64,000 nt of DNA from Tsukamurella sp. TY48 (GTDB lineage: Bacteria > Actinomycetota > Actinomycetes > Mycobacteriales > Mycobacteriaceae). The DNA lies in assembly GCF_019656655.1 (NCBI RefSeq), contig NZ_BPMV01000001.1:496001-560000 (forward strand), in the 5' to 3' direction. Positions 1-8,212 of the stretch are shown here, piece after piece. The number at the start of each line of letters is the position of its first letter. Positions within the stretch are counted from its first letter, which is position 1. A model generated the notes under the pieces. That model was not told the origin of the DNA, did not search any database, and saw nothing but the letters and a program-made list of their open reading frames with translations. The position numbers were made by a program, and so were the translations under genes.

Positions 1-1473
1 CAGCAGTCGCCCGATCACATCGGCGAGCTGCCCGGCGGTGCGGCACTCGTACATGTCGATCACCCGGCGGTACTTGTCGGCCACCGAGTCGCCCGTTCCC
101 CACGAGACCTTCCGCTCGGGGTTGAGCCAGAACGCGTGCCGCGCGCTCTCGACGAGTTCGTTCAGTTCGGCCAGCGCGGGATCGGTGTGGTTGCTGCGGG
201 CGTCACCCAGGATCAGCAGGGTGCCGCGGTGGGTGACGGCGTCGGGGAAGTCGCGCAGGAAGGTGCGCAGCATGTTGCCGTAGTCGGAGCCGCCGAACCG
301 GGCGACCTTGGTCTCCCGGATCACCCGGTCGAACATGTCGACCACCGTGTCCACGGTGAGCGTGCGGCTGGTGTCGATGTAGTCGGTGATCTCGTCCACC
401 GAATCGACGAAGCCGAAGACGCGGATCTTGGAGAACTCGGCCCGCAGCGCGTGCGTGAGAAGCAACGTGAAGTTCGAGAAGCCCGCGACCGAACCGGACA
501 GGTCGCACAGGAGCACGAGTTCGGGCTTGGTGGGCCGGGGCCGACGGTGCGCCAGATCGATCGGGACGCCGCCCGTGGACATCGACTTGCGCAGCGTGCG
601 GCGCAGATCGATGGGTCCGCGGCGGGCGCGGCGACGGCGCACCAGCAGCCGGGTGGAGAGCTGGCGGGCCAGGGGCCGCACGGTCTGCTCCATCCGATGC
701 AGTTCGCTGCGGGTGGCGGCGAAGAAGGCCACGTTCTCCGGCAACTGCGGTGCGGCGTACTCGACGACGGCCTCGGGGCCCCGCCGGGCCGCCATCGCGA
801 CGGAGGTGAGCTCCCGGACCCGCTCGCTGAGCTCGGCCACCCGTGCCCGCGCGACGCGGCGCGCCGATTCGTATTCGAAGCTGCCGGGCTGCGCCCCGTC
901 CTCGCCGGCGGCGGAGAGCAGGCCGTTGGCGATCGCGGCGATGAGCGTCTGCGGGTTGAGGGCCTTGAGCGCCTGGTACGAGGAGAAGGCGGTGCCGGTG
1001 GCGGAGTTGTACTCGCCGAGCTGCTCGACGATCTGGCTGGCGATGCCGTCGTGGTCGCCGCCGGCGACGAGCGCGGCGACGGCCTCCTGGCGCAGGGCCT
1101 CGCGCGCCGCATCGGGGTCCGGCGGGGTGTCGGCGGCGGGCATCGTGAGCGGGTCGACCTCGCCGGGCACGCCCTGGCAGCCGCCGGATCCACCGGTCCC
1201 ACTGCCCGACGAGGATCCGGGCAGGCCCAGGCCGCCGCGCACCGGGAAGTAGAGATCGAAGATCACGTCGAAGGACTTGCGGTGCATCTGTTCCCGCAGC
1301 AGTACCGCTGCGAGCCCCTCGCGGAGCTGGCTGCGATCGGTGAGGTCGAGCACCGTCAGCACCTCGGCGGCGGTGATCGCCTCGCCGGGCCCGATCGACA
1401 TGCCCTTGCCGCGCAGTGCGCGGACGAAGGCGTGCAGGTGGCCGTCGAGCGGGGTCCCGGTGGGCGCTGTCAT
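1..1473 (-). CDS. VWA domain protein (CoxE-like), C-terminus cut by the window edge
   Basis: The reading frame opens at ATG 1473 and runs off the left edge without a stop, giving 491 codons. The middle of the translation carries a metal-ion-dependent adhesion site of the DxSxS type (Asp-Leu-Ser-Gly-Ser near residue 319, about position 515), which identifies a von Willebrand A domain of the CoxE-like group. The preceding gene encodes a MoxR AAA+ ATPase and ends 2 bp before this start, so the two form the familiar MoxR/VWA pair. Such pairs act as chaperone-like modules that insert metals or mature enzyme complexes, but the client here is unknown. The same pair lies beside proA in mycobacteria (Rv2425c-Rv2427c, from memory). 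The long frames on the opposite strand are high-GC shadows. Confidence 0.85.
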   Translation of the reverse strand, partial: MTAPTGTPLDGHLHAFVRALRGKGMSIGPGEAITAAEVLTVLDLTDRSQLREGLAAVLLREQMHRKSFDVIFDLYFPVRGGLGLPGSSSGSGTGGSGGCQGVPGEVDPLTMPAADTPPDPDAAREALRQEAVAALVAGGDHDGIASQIVEQLGEYNSATGTAFSSYQALKALNPQTLIAAIANGLLSAAGEDGAQPGSFEYESARRVARARVAELSERVRELTSVAMAARRGPEAVVEYAAPQLPENVAFFAATRSELHRMEQTVRPLARQLSTRLLVRRRRARRGPIDLRRTLRKSMSTGGVPIDLAHRRPRPTKPELVLLCDLSGSVAGFSNFTLLLTHALRAEFSKIRVFGFVDSVDEITDYIDTSRTLTVDTVVDMFDRVIRETKVARFGGSDYGNMLRTFLRDFPDAVTHRGTLLILGDARSNHTDPALAELNELVESARHAFWLNPERKVSWGTGDSVADKYRRVIDMYECRTAGQLADVIGRLL

Positions 1474-1475
1474 CG

Positions 1476-2375
1476 CTACAGTCCCAGTGCGGCCGAGGCG
1501 GTTTCGATATCGGCCTGGTGCTTGAGCACCACACCGAGCGTGGCGGCGAGCGCGGCCTTGTCAATGGAGCCGTTGGCCGATCCGGTGATGCCCAGCGCGA
1601 GCAGGGTGCGGCACCAGTCCAGCGTCTCCGAGACCGAGGGCTTCTTCTTCAGGTCGAGCCCGCGCAGGGTGGCGATCACGCGGAGCAGTTGCTGCGCCAC
1701 CTCGGACGAGAGCTCCGGCACCCGGCTGCGGATGATCGACAGCTCCAGCTCGGCGTCCGGGAAGTCGATGTGCAGGTACAGGCAGCGCCGCTTGAGCGCC
1801 TCCGACAGCTCGCGGGTGGCGTTGCTGGTGAGGAACACCAGCGGCTTGCGCTGCGCGACGATGGTGCCCAGCTCGGGCACCGTGACCGCGTAGTCGGAGA
1901 GGACCTCGAGCAGCAGGCCCTCGAACTCGAGGTCGGCCTTGTCGGCCTCGTCGATCAGCAGGACCGACGGTCCGCTCTCCCGGACCGCCTGCAGCAGCGG
2001 GCGGGGCAGCAGGAACTCCTCGGAGAAGACGTCCTGTTTGGTGTCGTCCCAGTCGCCGTCGTTCCCGCTGGACTGGATCCGCAGGATCTGCTTGGCGTGG
2101 TTCCACTCGTAGAGGGCGCGGGCCTCGTCGATGCCCTCGTAGCACTGCAGGCGGACGAAGCGGGCCTCCCGCGCCTGGGCGCAGGCGCGGGCGAGCTCGG
2201 TCTTACCGACGCCCGCCGGTCCCTCGACCAGCAGCGGCTTACCGAGCCGGTCGGCGAGGAAGACGGCCGTGGCGGTCGCGGTCGAGGGGATGTAGCCCGT
2301 CTCCCGCAGCGCGGCGGCGACATCGTCCACGCTGCTGAACAGGGCAGTGGGAGCCGGCGCGACGGCACTGGTCAC
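1476..2375 (-). CDS. MoxR-family AAA+ ATPase
   Basis: A 299-residue AAA+ ATPase. Walker A (GPAGVGKT) lies at residues 52-59 and Walker B (LLIDEAD) around 139-145, followed by a sensor-1 region (FLTSNATRE). The family remodels protein partners, usually together with a VWA protein encoded next to it, as here. The GTG start at 2375 overlaps the stop of the upstream SRPBCC gene in a GTGA arrangement, which indicates translational coupling. An in-frame extension upstream to 2735 exists but lies inside the SRPBCC coding region and is rejected. The frame ends at TAG 1476, 2 bp before the VWA gene starts. Confidence 0.9.
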   Translation of the reverse strand: MTSAVAPAPTALFSSVDDVAAALRETGYIPSTATATAVFLADRLGKPLLVEGPAGVGKTELARACAQAREARFVRLQCYEGIDEARALYEWNHAKQILRIQSSGNDGDWDDTKQDVFSEEFLLPRPLLQAVRESGPSVLLIDEADKADLEFEGLLLEVLSDYAVTVPELGTIVAQRKPLVFLTSNATRELSEALKRRCLYLHIDFPDAELELSIIRSRVPELSSEVAQQLLRVIATLRGLDLKKKPSVSETLDWCRTLLALGITGSANGSIDKAALAATLGVVLKHQADIETASAALGL

Positions 2376-2824
2376 TGCGCGGCCTTCCGCTTGAGGACCT
2401 CCTTGGTGAAGCCCTTCGACGCGATCTCGGCCGACATCTTCACGCCCTTCTTCACCACGAAGCCGGGCAGCTTGACCTTGAGGTCGATGTTCATGTCGAC
2501 AAGGACGTGCACCTTGTCGTCGCCGATCGGGGTCAGCTGGTAGTAGCCGCCCTGCGACTTCACCGCCAGGCCCTCGCCCTCGGACTGCCAGGCCACCTTC
2601 GTCTCGGGGGTGAACTCGTAGCGGAAGGTGAGGCTGTCGCTGATGCCCATGAGGCCGGCCTCGACCTTGACCAGGCTGGGGTTGCCGGAGGCGTCGCGCT
2701 CGACCACCTCCACGCTCTTGTGCGAGGACGACCACTCGGGGAGCGACTCGACATCCAGCAGCGTCGCGTAGGCGAGCGAGGCGGGCGCGTCGATCTCGAA
2801 CTCGACCTTCTCGTTGATTGTCAT
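2372..2824 (-). CDS. SRPBCC (START-like) protein, copy A
   Basis: A 150-residue SRPBCC/polyketide-cyclase-like protein. This is a small helix-grip fold that usually binds a hydrophobic ligand. The family pattern is visible: an N-terminal strand (EFEIDAPAS), the W-S-S-S-H element after the first helix, and a basic C-terminal helix (PGFVVKKGVK). It is a clear paralog of the gene at 2895-3344. A TAGGTT -10 box (2836-2831) lies 6 nt before ATG 2824, so the transcript may be leaderless. The stop overlaps the GTG of the MoxR gene. The ligand and role are unknown; the position suggests expression with the MoxR/VWA module. Confidence 0.85.
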   Translation of the reverse strand: MTINEKVEFEIDAPASLAYATLLDVESLPEWSSSHKSVEVVERDASGNPSLVKVEAGLMGISDSLTFRYEFTPETKVAWQSEGEGLAVKSQGGYYQLTPIGDDKVHVLVDMNIDLKVKLPGFVVKKGVKMSAEIASKGFTKEVLKRKAAQ

Positions 2825-2894
2825 GGCGCCAACCTACCCCCGCTCCGAGAACCCGTTCACGGGTAGCCGCGCCGCGTGCACCGAAAGAGGTAGG

Positions 2895-3344
2895 TCAGGC
2901 GGCGGCCTTGCGTGCCATGACCTCTTTGGTCAGGCCGTTCTTGATGATGTCCATCGCGATCTTGATGCCCTTCTTGACCACGAAGCCGGGCGCCTTGACC
3001 TTGGGGTCGAGGTACATGGTGACCTTGACGTGCGTCTGATCGTCGCCCTTCGGGGACAGCTCGTAGATGCCGCCCTGACTGCGGACGGCGGTGCCCTCGT
3101 TGCGGGTGTCCCACTTGCAGCTGGTGTCGGTGAAGACGTAGTCGAAGGTCAGATCGTCGCTGAACATGAGCAGGCCCACGGAGGCATCCACCACGCTGGG
3201 CCGGCCGTTCGCGTCGCGCTCGACGACGGTGACGTTGCTGTGCGCCGACGACCAGTTCGGCAGGGCGTCGACATCGGCCAGCGTGTCCAACACCAGTGAG
3301 ACCGGGGCGTCGATGTCGAATTCGAGGGACTCGTTGATAGCCAT
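2895..3344 (-). CDS. SRPBCC (START-like) protein, copy B
   Basis: A 149-residue SRPBCC-fold protein, tandem paralog of the gene at 2372-2824. The two share the N-terminal strand (FDIDAPVS versus FEIDAPAS), the WSS-H element, and a C-terminal PGFVVKKG helix. The promoter region is also conserved between the copies: TAGGTT at 3356-3351 lies 6 nt before ATG 3344, just as in copy A. Duplication of a whole transcription unit is therefore likely. Related proteins in mycobacteria are annotated only as SRPBCC or polyketide cyclase-like. Function unknown. Confidence 0.85.
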   Translation of the reverse strand: MAINESLEFDIDAPVSLVLDTLADVDALPNWSSAHSNVTVVERDANGRPSVVDASVGLLMFSDDLTFDYVFTDTSCKWDTRNEGTAVRSQGGIYELSPKGDDQTHVKVTMYLDPKVKAPGFVVKKGIKIAMDIIKNGLTKEVMARKAAA

Positions 3345-3375
3345 GGCGACAACCTACCTCCGCGGAGGCCGCCTG

Positions 3376-4650
3376 TTAGCGGGGTCGGACATGTCCGTCA
3401 CCCCAGGCCACCCACTTGGTGGAGGTGAGCTCCGGGAGACCCATCGGGCCGCGGGCGTGCAGCTTCTGGGTGGAGATGCCGATCTCGGCGCCGAAGCCGA
3501 ACTGCTCACCGTCGGTGAAGGCGGTGGAGGCGTTGACCATGACGGCGGCCGCGTCCACGCGGGTGCTGAACTCGCGGGCGGCGGCGAGCTCTCCGGTCAC
3601 GATGGCCTCGGTGTGCCCGGTGCCGTAGCGGTCGATGTGCTCGATCGCGGCGTCGAGCCCGTCGACCACCTTCACCGCGACGTCCAGGCTCAGGTACTCG
3701 TCGGCCCAGTCGGTCTCGGTGGCGGGCACCATCTCGGCCTCGTCGCCGTGCACGACGACGCCCTCGGCCTGGAAGGTTCCGAGCAGGCGGGGCAGGAAGG
3801 TGTCGCGGAGCGCCGCATCGACGAGCACGGTCTCGACGGTATTGCACACGCTGGGGCGCCGGGTCTTGGCGTTGACCACGAGCCGCTCGGCCATGTCGAG
3901 GTCGGCGGCGGAGTGCACGTAGATGTGGCAGTTGCCCACGCCGGTCTCGATGGTGGGCACGGTGGCGTCGCGGACCACGGCGGCGATGAGTCCCGCGCCG
4001 CCGCGCGGGATCACCACGTCGACGAGGCCGCGGGCGCGGATCAGGGCGGTGACGCTGGCGCGGGATTCGGCGGAGAGCAGCGCGACGGCGTCCTCGGTGA
4101 TGCCGCTCGCGGCGAGCGATTCGCGCAGCACGGCGACCAGCGCGGCGTTGCTGGACGCGGCCGAGCTGGAGCCCCGCAGCAGCACGGCGTTGCCGGACTT
4201 GAGGGTGAGGCCGAAGGCGTCGACGGTGACGTTGGGCCGGGCCTCATAGACGATGCCCACCACGCCGAGCGGCACGGCGACCTGTCGCAGCTCGAGACCG
4301 TTGGGGAGGGTGGAACCGCGCAGGACGGTGCCGATCGGATCGGGCAGGCCGGCCACCTGGCGCAGACCGGAGGCGATGCCGTCGACGCGGGAGGCGTTGA
4401 GCGCGAGCCGGTCGACGAGCGACTCCTCGGTGCCGGCGGCGCGGGCGCGTTCCACGTCCTCCGCGTTGGCGGCCAGGATGCGGTCCTTGTTCGCGAGCAG
4501 GGCGTCGGCCGCGGCGTGCAGCGCCGCGTTCTTCTGCTCGGTGGTCAGGGTGACCAGCTGCTTGGACGCGGCGCGCGCAGCGCGGGCCGCGTCCTGGACC
4601 GCCTCGGTCGCGGCGGTGAGATCGGCGTCCTGCGTGGTGGGCGTGCTCAT
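3376..4650 (-). CDS. proA: Gamma-glutamyl phosphate reductase
   Basis: ProA reduces gamma-glutamyl phosphate to glutamate-5-semialdehyde with NADPH, the second step of proline synthesis, in the cytoplasm. The 424-residue protein has the normal length for the family. It contains the conserved [10 protein letters not shown] region (136-145) and the catalytic cysteine in KTRRPSVCN (Cys269). A GTG at 4653 could add one residue, but ATG 4650 is preferred because a TATTCT -10 box (4662-4657) sits 6 nt upstream, the leaderless spacing seen repeatedly in this window. proB is not in the window. Confidence 0.97.
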   Translation of the reverse strand: MSTPTTQDADLTAATEAVQDAARAARAASKQLVTLTTEQKNAALHAAADALLANKDRILAANAEDVERARAAGTEESLVDRLALNASRVDGIASGLRQVAGLPDPIGTVLRGSTLPNGLELRQVAVPLGVVGIVYEARPNVTVDAFGLTLKSGNAVLLRGSSSAASSNAALVAVLRESLAASGITEDAVALLSAESRASVTALIRARGLVDVVIPRGGAGLIAAVVRDATVPTIETGVGNCHIYVHSAADLDMAERLVVNAKTRRPSVCNTVETVLVDAALRDTFLPRLLGTFQAEGVVVHGDEAEMVPATETDWADEYLSLDVAVKVVDGLDAAIEHIDRYGTGHTEAIVTGELAAAREFSTRVDAAAVMVNASTAFTDGEQFGFGAEIGISTQKLHARGPMGLPELTSTKWVAWGDGHVRPR

Positions 4651-4706
4651 CACCCGAGAATACGTGTCCGGCCCTGTGTGTCAGGGCGCGGTGTTACGTT
4701 CCGGCG

Positions 4707-5429
4707 GTGACTACTCGGGGGAGGAGCCGGCGCCTGTCGCGGCGCATGTGGGTGGCGCTCGTCCTCGCGGCGCTCACGGCCATCGTCGTGGCGGTCGGCG
4801 CGGTCCGGGATCGGTCCGACGGTGCCGCCCCCTCCCCCGCACCGGGCACGGTTGCCGACGGTGCTCCGCTGGCCGGGGTGACGATCGTGGAGTCCCGAGT
4901 GCGGGCTCCGCAGCCCTATCGGCGTGCCTCCTTCGGCAAGGCCTGGACCGACGATCAGGCAGCGCCCCTGGGCCACAACGGGTGCGATACCCGCAACGAC
5001 GTGCTGGACCGCGATCTGATCGACAAGACCTATGCCCGCACCTCCGCCTGCCCGAGGGCCGTCGCCACCGGCACGCTCGCCGATCCGTACAGCGGCAGCA
5101 CCGTCCGGTTCGAGCGGGGCGCCAAGACCTCGGCGAAGGTGCAGATCGACCACATGATTCCGCTCGCCTACGCCTGGGACATGGGCGCGTGGTCGTGGGA
5201 CGACGACAAGCGCACCCGGTTCGCCAACGATCCGCGCAACCTGGTGGCGGTCGACGGTCCGGCGAACGAGAACAAGAGCGACAGCCCGCCCGGCCGGTGG
5301 ATGCCGTCGAACGAGCGGTTCCACTGCCAGTACGCGCGGCAGTTCGCCTTCGTGGCCCGGGAGTACGGAGTGTCGGTGGATCGGGCGTCAGCGGCGGTCA
5401 TCGACCGGGCGGCGTCGACCTGCGACTAG
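4707..5429 (+). CDS. Membrane-anchored or exported HNH-type endonuclease family protein (DUF1524-like)
   Basis: A 240-residue protein with a basic N-terminus and one hydrophobic segment (about 14-33) that is a signal peptide or anchor, so the domain should face outward. The C-terminal part has an HNH-like core: Asp148-His149 in VQIDHMIPLAYAW, then a DPRNL-NENK-D element around 175-192. This pattern is typical of the secreted actinobacterial HNH/DUF1524 proteins. The usual guess is an extracellular nuclease, but the substrate is unknown. The GTG start is supported by TACGTT (4695-4700) 6 nt upstream, a leaderless signal. It diverges from proA with a 56-bp gap. Confidence 0.85.
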   Translation: MTTRGRSRRLSRRMWVALVLAALTAIVVAVGAVRDRSDGAAPSPAPGTVADGAPLAGVTIVESRVRAPQPYRRASFGKAWTDDQAAPLGHNGCDTRNDVLDRDLIDKTYARTSACPRAVATGTLADPYSGSTVRFERGAKTSAKVQIDHMIPLAYAWDMGAWSWDDDKRTRFANDPRNLVAVDGPANENKSDSPPGRWMPSNERFHCQYARQFAFVAREYGVSVDRASAAVIDRAASTCD

Positions 5430-5442
5430 CTGTCGCGCCGCG

Positions 5443-6126
5443 TCACAGGAGTGCGGCGACCTTCTTCGCTGTCTCCTTCGCCGAGCCCGGGTTCTGCCCG
5501 GTGACGAGGTTCCCGTCGACGACGGCGTATGAGACGAACGGCAGTTTCGCCTTCTCGTACCGTGCGCCTCGCTTCTTCATCTCCGCCTCGGCGTTATACG
5601 GCACGAGCTTGTCCACCCGCGCCAGAACCTCCTCCTGCCAGGCGAAGCCGGTGACCTTGCGGCCCGCGACCAGATATTCGCCGCTCGAGAGGCGCGTGTT
5701 GAGCAGGCCGCAGTACCCGTGGCACACCGACGAGACTATGCCGCCCCGCTCGAAGATCTCGCGGCTGATCCGCTGCAGGCCTTCACTGTCCGGGAAGTCG
5801 TACATCACGGCGTGTCCGCCGGTGAAGAAGATCGCGTCGAACTCGGCGGAGTCGATCTCGTCCGGGCTCTTCGTGGTCTCCAGCAGGGCCATCCGCGCGG
5901 GGTCCGCACGCCAGGCCTTGGCCGTCTTGTCGTAGTTGGGAAACTTCAGCGACCGCGGCTCGAGCGGCACAGGGCCGCCGCTCGGGCTCACGAGCACCTG
6001 CTCGAACCCCGCCTCCTCGAAGACGTGCCAGGCGTGGGTGAGCTCGGAGAGCCACAGGCCGGTCTTGTGCGACGGGTCGTCGTAGTGACCGACATTGGTG
6101 ACGACGGTGAGGATGCGCTTGGACAT
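5443..6126 (-). CDS. DJ-1/PfpI-family protein (class I glutamine amidotransferase fold)
   Basis: A 227-residue DJ-1/PfpI superfamily protein close to the Hsp31/YajL-like group. The nucleophile elbow is SVCHGYCG with Cys135 followed by His136, and Glu28 (LSELTHAW) is the expected upstream acid. FFTGGHAVMYDFP (100-112) matches the conserved GGHG-type loop. Members act as holding chaperones, glyoxalase III or deglycases; which applies here cannot be decided. The start is set at ATG 6126 because a purine-rich GGGGG stretch lies just upstream; an in-frame ATG at 6159 would add 11 residues. It follows the epimerase-like gene on the same strand after 37 bp, so the two are probably co-transcribed. 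Confidence 0.85.
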   Translation of the reverse strand: MSKRILTVVTNVGHYDDPSHKTGLWLSELTHAWHVFEEAGFEQVLVSPSGGPVPLEPRSLKFPNYDKTAKAWRADPARMALLETTKSPDEIDSAEFDAIFFTGGHAVMYDFPDSEGLQRISREIFERGGIVSSVCHGYCGLLNTRLSSGEYLVAGRKVTGFAWQEEVLARVDKLVPYNAEAEMKKRGARYEKAKLPFVSYAVVDGNLVTGQNPGSAKETAKKVAALL

Positions 6127-6163
6127 GGTGCCCCCTTCTGGGTGGTCGAGTTCGTTCATCTGG

Positions 6164-7093
6164 TCAGGCGTCGTGCTCGTGGTGGATGGTGGCCACCCCC
6201 TCCTGGAAGGTGGTCACGCGGAATTCGGGGAACGCTGCCTTGAACTTGTCCGAGACGAAGATGTTGTCCACCTCGTAGCGCGGCAGCAGCTCCCACAGTT
6301 CGCGAACGCCCTTGTTGGAGAGCCGGGCCACGAAGAAGGCGGCCTTCGGCACGACCGAGTAGTCGATCTCCCGACCCCAGGCCGCCGAGGCGATGCTGAT
6401 GAGCTCGGCGTACGTCGGCCGTGCGTCGTCGACGGGCAGGTGCCAGGTCTGCCCGTACGCCGCGGGGGTGTTGCCGATCAGTGCCATGGCGCGGCTGGCG
6501 TCCGGCGTCCAGATCAGGCTGCGGCGGACATCATCACGGAGCGGGACGCGTGCCTTCTTACCGGCGGCGATCGCATCGAAGACCATCGTGTTGGTGAAGC
6601 CCTGGGTCTTGCCGGGGCCGTAGAACTCGGGGGCGCGGCAGATGACGGCCTCCACGCGCCCGGCTGCCATGGCTTCCAGCAGCATGGTCGTGATCTGCGC
6701 CCGGGTCCGCCCCTTGCTACCGGCGGGCCGGAACGGCGCGTCCTCGGTCTGCGGCACGTCCGTCATCGGATACATGTAGGTGTTGTCGAAGAACACCAGC
6801 TTCGTGCCGTGCTTGGCGCACGCCTCGATGGTGTTGCGCATCATCACCGGGAGCTGATCCGCCCACATCTGCGAGTCCGGCGGCAGGCCGACGGTCAGGT
6901 AGGCGATCTCGCTGCCGGCGACGGCGGCGTCCGTCTCCTCGGCGCTGAGCAGGTTCGCCGCCACCAGCTCGTCTGTCGGATGCAGTGGCTTGGGATTGCG
7001 GCTGACGAGGCGGATGTCGGTGGTGTATCGAGCGTGGAGTTCCCGAGCGAGCTCGGTCCCGATCTGGCCGTTCGCGCCGAGGATCGTTTGCAC
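6164..7093 (-). CDS. NAD(P)-binding epimerase/dehydratase-like protein
   Basis: A 309-residue Rossmann protein of the extended short-chain dehydrogenase (NAD-dependent epimerase) type. The N-terminal dinucleotide motif is G6-A-N-G9-Q-I-G12, directly after the start. A Tyr-containing loop (FFDNTYMYP) occupies the catalytic region. The GTG at 7093 is chosen because the motif begins six residues later, an AAAGG element lies upstream, and a promoter with TACTGT at 7150-7145 would give a leader of about 45 nt. The frame upstream to 7210 would run through that promoter and is rejected. It is divergent from the decarboxylase operon and shares its operators, so both sides probably answer the same regulator. 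Substrate unknown. Confidence 0.85.
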   Translation of the reverse strand: MQTILGANGQIGTELARELHARYTTDIRLVSRNPKPLHPTDELVAANLLSAEETDAAVAGSEIAYLTVGLPPDSQMWADQLPVMMRNTIEACAKHGTKLVFFDNTYMYPMTDVPQTEDAPFRPAGSKGRTRAQITTMLLEAMAAGRVEAVICRAPEFYGPGKTQGFTNTMVFDAIAAGKKARVPLRDDVRRSLIWTPDASRAMALIGNTPAAYGQTWHLPVDDARPTYAELISIASAAWGREIDYSVVPKAAFFVARLSNKGVRELWELLPRYEVDNIFVSDKFKAAFPEFRVTTFQEGVATIHHEHDA

Positions 7094-7144
7094 CTGAGGA
7101 CCTTTCGTTGTCGTGAAGCTTGCGACGACCGCCGCGGCAGTTCC

Positions 7145-7173
7145 ACAGTAGGCGTCGATGTAAGCAGTGTCAA
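7145..7173 (-). promoter_or_regulatory. Promoter of the epimerase/DJ-1 operon
   Basis: On the minus strand a perfect TTGACA (7173-7168) is followed after 17 nt by TACTGT (7150-7145). The -35 box and part of the spacer lie inside operator 1 (7159-7175). The divergent promoter has the same two hexamers, so the two sides look like mirrored copies. Confidence 0.75.
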
Positions 7174-7175
7174 CA
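7159..7175. promoter_or_regulatory. Operator copy 1, TGTAAGCAGTGTCAACA
   Basis: A 17-bp near-palindrome with half-sites TGTAAGCA and TGTCAACA around one central base. It covers the -35 region of the minus-strand promoter. Two more copies lie at 7214-7230 and 7251-7267. The size and symmetry suit a TetR- or MarR-type repressor, but no such gene is adjacent. Confidence 0.75.
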
Positions 7176-7213
7176 ACGCCTCGGAGCCGACATCCTGCGA
7201 GGTGGCTCACACA

Positions 7214-7230
7214 TGTTGACAGTGCTTACA
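7214..7230. promoter_or_regulatory. Operator copy 2, reverse complement of copy 1 with one change
   Basis: TGTTGACAGTGCTTACA; its reverse complement differs from copy 1 only at the central position. It covers the -35 box of the plus-strand promoter for the decarboxylase/aldehyde dehydrogenase operon. Confidence 0.75.
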
Positions 7231-7245
7231 CCGCGAGCCTACTGT
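7216..7245 (+). promoter_or_regulatory. Promoter of the decarboxylase/aldehyde dehydrogenase operon
   Basis: TTGACA (7216-7221), an 18-nt spacer and TACTGT (7240-7245). The -35 is embedded in operator 2, and operator 3 begins 6 nt after the -10, at the expected transcription start. A protein on these sites would block polymerase on both strands. Confidence 0.75.
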
Positions 7246-7250
7246 CGACA

Positions 7251-7267
7251 TGTAAGCAACGCATACA
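7251..7267. promoter_or_regulatory. Operator copy 3, TGTAAGCAACGCATACA
   Basis: The left half-site is identical to copy 1 (TGTAAGCA) and the right half is degenerate (CGCATACA). It covers the likely transcription start of the plus-strand promoter and lies 20 bp before ATG 7287. It is the weakest of the three copies. Confidence 0.6.
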
Positions 7268-7286
7268 TTGAGTGAGGATCACGCAC

Positions 7287-8201
7287 ATGAGCACTGGGAC
7301 CGCAGCAACTGTCACTGTCGACCTGGGCGGACGGACCGTCTCGGTCCCGAAAGCCGGCCTGTTCGACCGGTATCGGATGGACGTCCCCCTCGACGAGGTG
7401 GCCGCCGACCCGCGGGTGCCGGGCGTCGACTTCTTCCGCACCCTCCCGAAGACGGAGGTGCAGTCGCCGATCGGCTCGACGCGCACGCCCAACTTCTACT
7501 ACGCGATGTCCTCGGCGCGACTCACCCTGTTGGCCCCGAGCAGCGCGATCCGCAAGCGACTCCCCGAGGAGCTCTCGCCCCTGGAGATCGCTCCGGGAGT
7601 CGGCGTGGTCTCGCTGATGCTCTTCCGGTACGACGTGTGCGACATCGATTTCTACACGGAGGCGGCCGTGGGCGTCGCGGTGCGACCCGCCCGCAACGGC
7701 GGCCGGCGCACGGCGGTCGCCGATGCCGTCTCCGCCCTCGGTGACGACCACCTGCACTCGTACGTGCTCTCGCTGCCGGTGAACACCGAGATCGCCCAGG
7801 TCCGCGGCCACGACGGCTACGGCTTCCCCAAGTGGGTCACCGGACTCGACGTCGACATCGACGAGACCAGCACCAGCGCACGGATCGCGAACGCCGACGG
7901 CGGGATCGACGTCGCCCTCTCCGCCGCCACCCCGAAGCAGCGCCGCTTCGCGAGCGGGGAGAAGGTCTCGGCCCTCACCTCGTACACGAAGCGAGAGGGT
8001 GCGTGGCACTCCACGCTCAACCAGACCAACATCCTCGCGAGCGGCAGCTCCGTCCTCCCGCGCGGCCTCGACCTCCAGCTCGGTGAGGGGCGCATGGCCG
8101 ACGACCTGCGCTCGCTCAAGACGATCCGGGCGATCTCGTTCGACGTCAACACCTCCGCCCAGGCCGCGCTGCACATGCCGGTCCCCTTCTCAGTTCGCTG
8201 A
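7287..8201 (+). CDS. Acetoacetate decarboxylase family protein
   Basis: A 304-residue protein with the acetoacetate decarboxylase fold signature GYGFPKWVTGLDVD, in which Lys182 is the candidate Schiff-base lysine. The family also contains enzymes that act on other beta-keto or unsaturated acids, so the substrate is open. ATG 7287 follows an AGGA element at 7275-7278; the GTG at 7272 would overlap that site. It is the first gene of a two-gene operon with an aldehyde dehydrogenase 11 bp downstream. Three operators upstream suggest tight, probably inducible control. Confidence 0.82.
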   Translation: MSTGTAATVTVDLGGRTVSVPKAGLFDRYRMDVPLDEVAADPRVPGVDFFRTLPKTEVQSPIGSTRTPNFYYAMSSARLTLLAPSSAIRKRLPEELSPLEIAPGVGVVSLMLFRYDVCDIDFYTEAAVGVAVRPARNGGRRTAVADAVSALGDDHLHSYVLSLPVNTEIAQVRGHDGYGFPKWVTGLDVDIDETSTSARIANADGGIDVALSAATPKQRRFASGEKVSALTSYTKREGAWHSTLNQTNILASGSSVLPRGLDLQLGEGRMADDLRSLKTIRAISFDVNTSAQAALHMPVPFSVR

Positions 8202-8212
8202 AGGACGCCGAA

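Noticed and set aside
136-1893. Long plus-strand open frame of 585 codons over the VWA gene
   Set aside because: Its translation is low-complexity Gly/Arg/Val typical of the reverse of a GC-rich gene, and the minus-strand frame has a clear MIDAS motif.
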